A stretch of DNA of 7,520 bases, taken from positions 1-7,520 of the forward strand of contig JBCDMA010000195.1 of NCBI GenBank assembly GCA_038744645.1. Direction: 5' to 3'. Below are positions 6,354 to 7,520 of the stretch, in pieces. The position numbers and the translations under genes are program-made. The number at the start of each line of letters is the position of its first letter. Position 1 is the first letter of the stretch. Origin of the DNA: Glaciecola sp038744645 (GTDB lineage: Bacteria > Pseudomonadota > Gammaproteobacteria > Enterobacterales > Alteromonadaceae). The notes beneath the pieces are model-generated. The model did no database searches, was not told the DNA's origin, and was given only the letters and a program-made list of their open reading frames with translations.

Positions 6354-6382
6354 GTTATTCTGGTGAATACAACCAAGGCTAG

Positions 6383-6409
6383 ATAATAGTCCGGTCGATT
6401 TTCCGTCAA
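6383..6409 (-). promoter_or_regulatory. Candidate sigma-70 promoter for the TonB2 operon
   Basis: On the minus strand TTGACG (6409-6404; 5 of 6 to the -35 consensus) is followed after 15 bases by TATTAT (6388-6383; 5 of 6 to the -10 consensus). The spacer is shorter than the preferred 17, which lowers confidence. Placement is sensible: past the upstream receptor gene's terminator and ahead of DUF3450, predicting a start near 6376 and a leader of roughly 225 bases. Confidence 0.4.
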
Positions 6410-6467
6410 AACTAGAAAATAAAAATGCCTTAAAGAATGCAGCACAAAATTAAAAAGTTGAGAAAAC

Positions 6468-6496
6468 AAAAAACGCCGCATCTAGCGGCGTTTTTT
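6468..6496 (-). terminator. Intrinsic terminator of the TonB-dependent receptor gene
   Basis: A perfect 12-base-pair inverted repeat (AAAAAACGCCGC / GCGGCGTTTTTT) with a 5-base loop begins about 25 bases after the receptor stop codon. In the minus-strand transcript a GC-rich 6-pair core is followed by UUUUUU, then G and UUUU, which is a classic Rho-independent terminator. Because A and T runs flank both sides it could also work on the plus strand. It makes the receptor and the TonB2 operon separate transcription units, at least in part. Confidence 0.9.
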
Positions 6497-6521
6497 CCAT
6501 AAATGTAACTGAATCAGCCGA

Positions 6522-7520
6522 TTAATTAAAATCGTATTGAATAGACAAACTCAAACCAGTTCCTTTTGTTTCGGAACGACGCAGAGCTCCATCAAACTCA
6601 ATTTCCTGTTCTTCGTCTAACATATTTTGCCACTTAAAAGTCACTATTGTGTTGAAGTTAGGATAGTACTTGTAGATCAAGTCTAACGAATGGAATGGCT
6701 TCTCGAAGTTATCGTCGAAGGGTTCAAGACCGGGGAACAAAATACGATCACCGAACACATTATAAACCAACGAAGCAGAGTGTTCTCCTGCATCATCGTC
6801 AAAACCTAACTGCAAATTAACCACGTATTCTGAATGGCCAGTTAATCGGCGCGTTAAGTTTGTGATACCGGCGGATAATCCCGTCTGTTCGGCGACTGCT
6901 GTTCTGTCGATTTCAATTTCTGAATCGCTTAGCGTGATATTTCCCGACATGAATAAATTGTCCCAAATACCGCCACCAATAACGTCTAGTCCTTGCAAGA
7001 ATTCAACTTCGACACCAAAAACTTCACCCGTTTCTGCATTTGCAGTAACAACCAATGGAGGTCCGTCTTGCGCAGGCGCTTGGATAGATTCGATAGGACT
7101 ATCCATGTCTTTGTAAAAAAGACCCACAGATATATTGTTTCCGTTTTCGCGATACCACTCCCAACGGATGTCGTAGTTTATGATTGACGTTGTTTCTAAT
7201 CCTGGTGTACCTCTGACGGGAAACTCTGTCAGCGGATCGATAAATGTCGCTTCAACTACTTCCCGAATATCGGGTCGCACTACAGTTTCACCAATAGAAG
7301 CGCGTAGTTGCATATCGGGATTGATGAAATACGTCAGCGCAACAGCAGGATAAAAATCATCCTCCTGAAAAGCTAACTGATTTCGGTCAGCTTCATCAGG
7401 TAAATCAATCTGATTTGACGCTGGATCGAATGGCACAGCCGCCAGTCGATAGTCTTCCCATCTCACGCCGCCGCTGAAACGCCATTTATTGTCAAAGAAC
7501 AAATCGGCTTCGACGTAATA
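6522..7520 (-). CDS. TonB-dependent receptor, C-terminal beta-barrel fragment
   Basis: This fragment has 332 residues up to the stop and runs off the right window edge; the first visible residues are YYVEADLFF, so the N-terminal plug and TonB box are outside. Alternating aromatic/polar beta strands fill it: WRFSGGVRWEDYRL, FYPAVALTYF, then MQLRASIGETVVRPDIREV, a pattern typical of TonB-dependent receptor barrels of marine gammaproteobacteria and xanthomonads. GTPGLETTSIINYDIRWEWY and ISVGLFYKDMDSPIE are the next hairpins. The last strand, LSLSIQYDFN, ends with the outer-membrane barrel signal, though the final residue is Asn after Phe rather than a terminal Phe. The protein imports a large or scarce substrate across the outer membrane using TonB energy; the substrate cannot be told from this half. 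A strong terminator follows, and the TonB2 operon lies next on the same strand. Confidence 0.92.
   Translation of the reverse strand, partial: YYVEADLFFDNKWRFSGGVRWEDYRLAAVPFDPASNQIDLPDEADRNQLAFQEDDFYPAVALTYFINPDMQLRASIGETVVRPDIREVVEATFIDPLTEFPVRGTPGLETTSIINYDIRWEWYRENGNNISVGLFYKDMDSPIESIQAPAQDGPPLVVTANAETGEVFGVEVEFLQGLDVIGGGIWDNLFMSGNITLSDSEIEIDRTAVAEQTGLSAGITNLTRRLTGHSEYVVNLQLGFDDDAGEHSASLVYNVFGDRILFPGLEPFDDNFEKPFHSLDLIYKYYPNFNTIVTFKWQNMLDEEQEIEFDGALRRSETKGTGLSLSIQYDFN

Larger units (their letters stand above)
6151..6521. other. Spacer between receptor gene and TonB2 operon (promoter and leader region)
   Basis: The 371 bases hold, in minus-strand order, the receptor gene terminator (6468-6496), a candidate promoter (6383-6409), a perfect 16-base dyad (6338-6353) and then an AT-rich stretch leading to the DUF3450 ribosome binding site (AGGAA, 6156-6160). 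The frame of DUF3450 is open back to a GTG at 6330, but this extension lacks a ribosome binding site and would bury the signal peptide, so I do not call it coding. I did not find a convincing Fur box, although iron control is common for TonB genes. Confidence 0.6.

Overview
The window reads as chromosomal DNA from a marine-type gammaproteobacterium, most likely of the Alteromonadales (Alteromonas, Shewanella or Pseudoalteromonas kind). It is moderately AT-rich. The gene set matches the TonB2-type energy-transduction cluster known from Vibrio and its marine relatives. The organism is inferred from gene content and protein character only.

Layout, left to right. Bases 1-179 hold the N-terminus of an acetyl-CoA hydrolase/transferase-family gene on the minus strand, cut by the window edge. 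It diverges across an AT-rich gap (180-482) from a plus-strand LiaF-like (DUF1707-type) gene. That gene is broken: the N-terminal domain and the first part of the LiaF-like domain are present, the middle is missing, and the family's typical C-terminal tail survives in another reading frame, ending at 976.

Bases 1004-6150 form one compact minus-strand operon. In transcription order it runs: DUF3450 periplasmic coiled-coil protein, ttpC (large ExbB/TolQ-like protein with a periplasmic coiled-coil domain), exbB, exbD, tonB, and a secreted TPR protein. Gaps are 3 to 43 bases. ExbB, ExbD and TtpC should form a proton-driven inner-membrane motor. TonB should carry its energy to outer-membrane TonB-dependent receptors. 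DUF3450 and the TPR protein are conserved companions whose exact jobs are not settled.

Upstream of the operon is a 371-base spacer (6151-6521). It holds a strong intrinsic terminator for the preceding gene, a candidate promoter, and a perfect dyad in the presumed leader. Beyond it, 6522-7520 encodes the C-terminal beta-barrel part of a TonB-dependent receptor, the likely client of the motor, running off the right edge.

No mobile element, CRISPR array, tRNA or rRNA was seen. The points most worth following are the absence of an acidic residue in both ExbB-like subunits at the position of the E. coli ExbB channel glutamate, the uncharacterised periplasmic module (DUF3450, TtpC N-domain, TPR protein), and the internally deleted LiaF-like gene.
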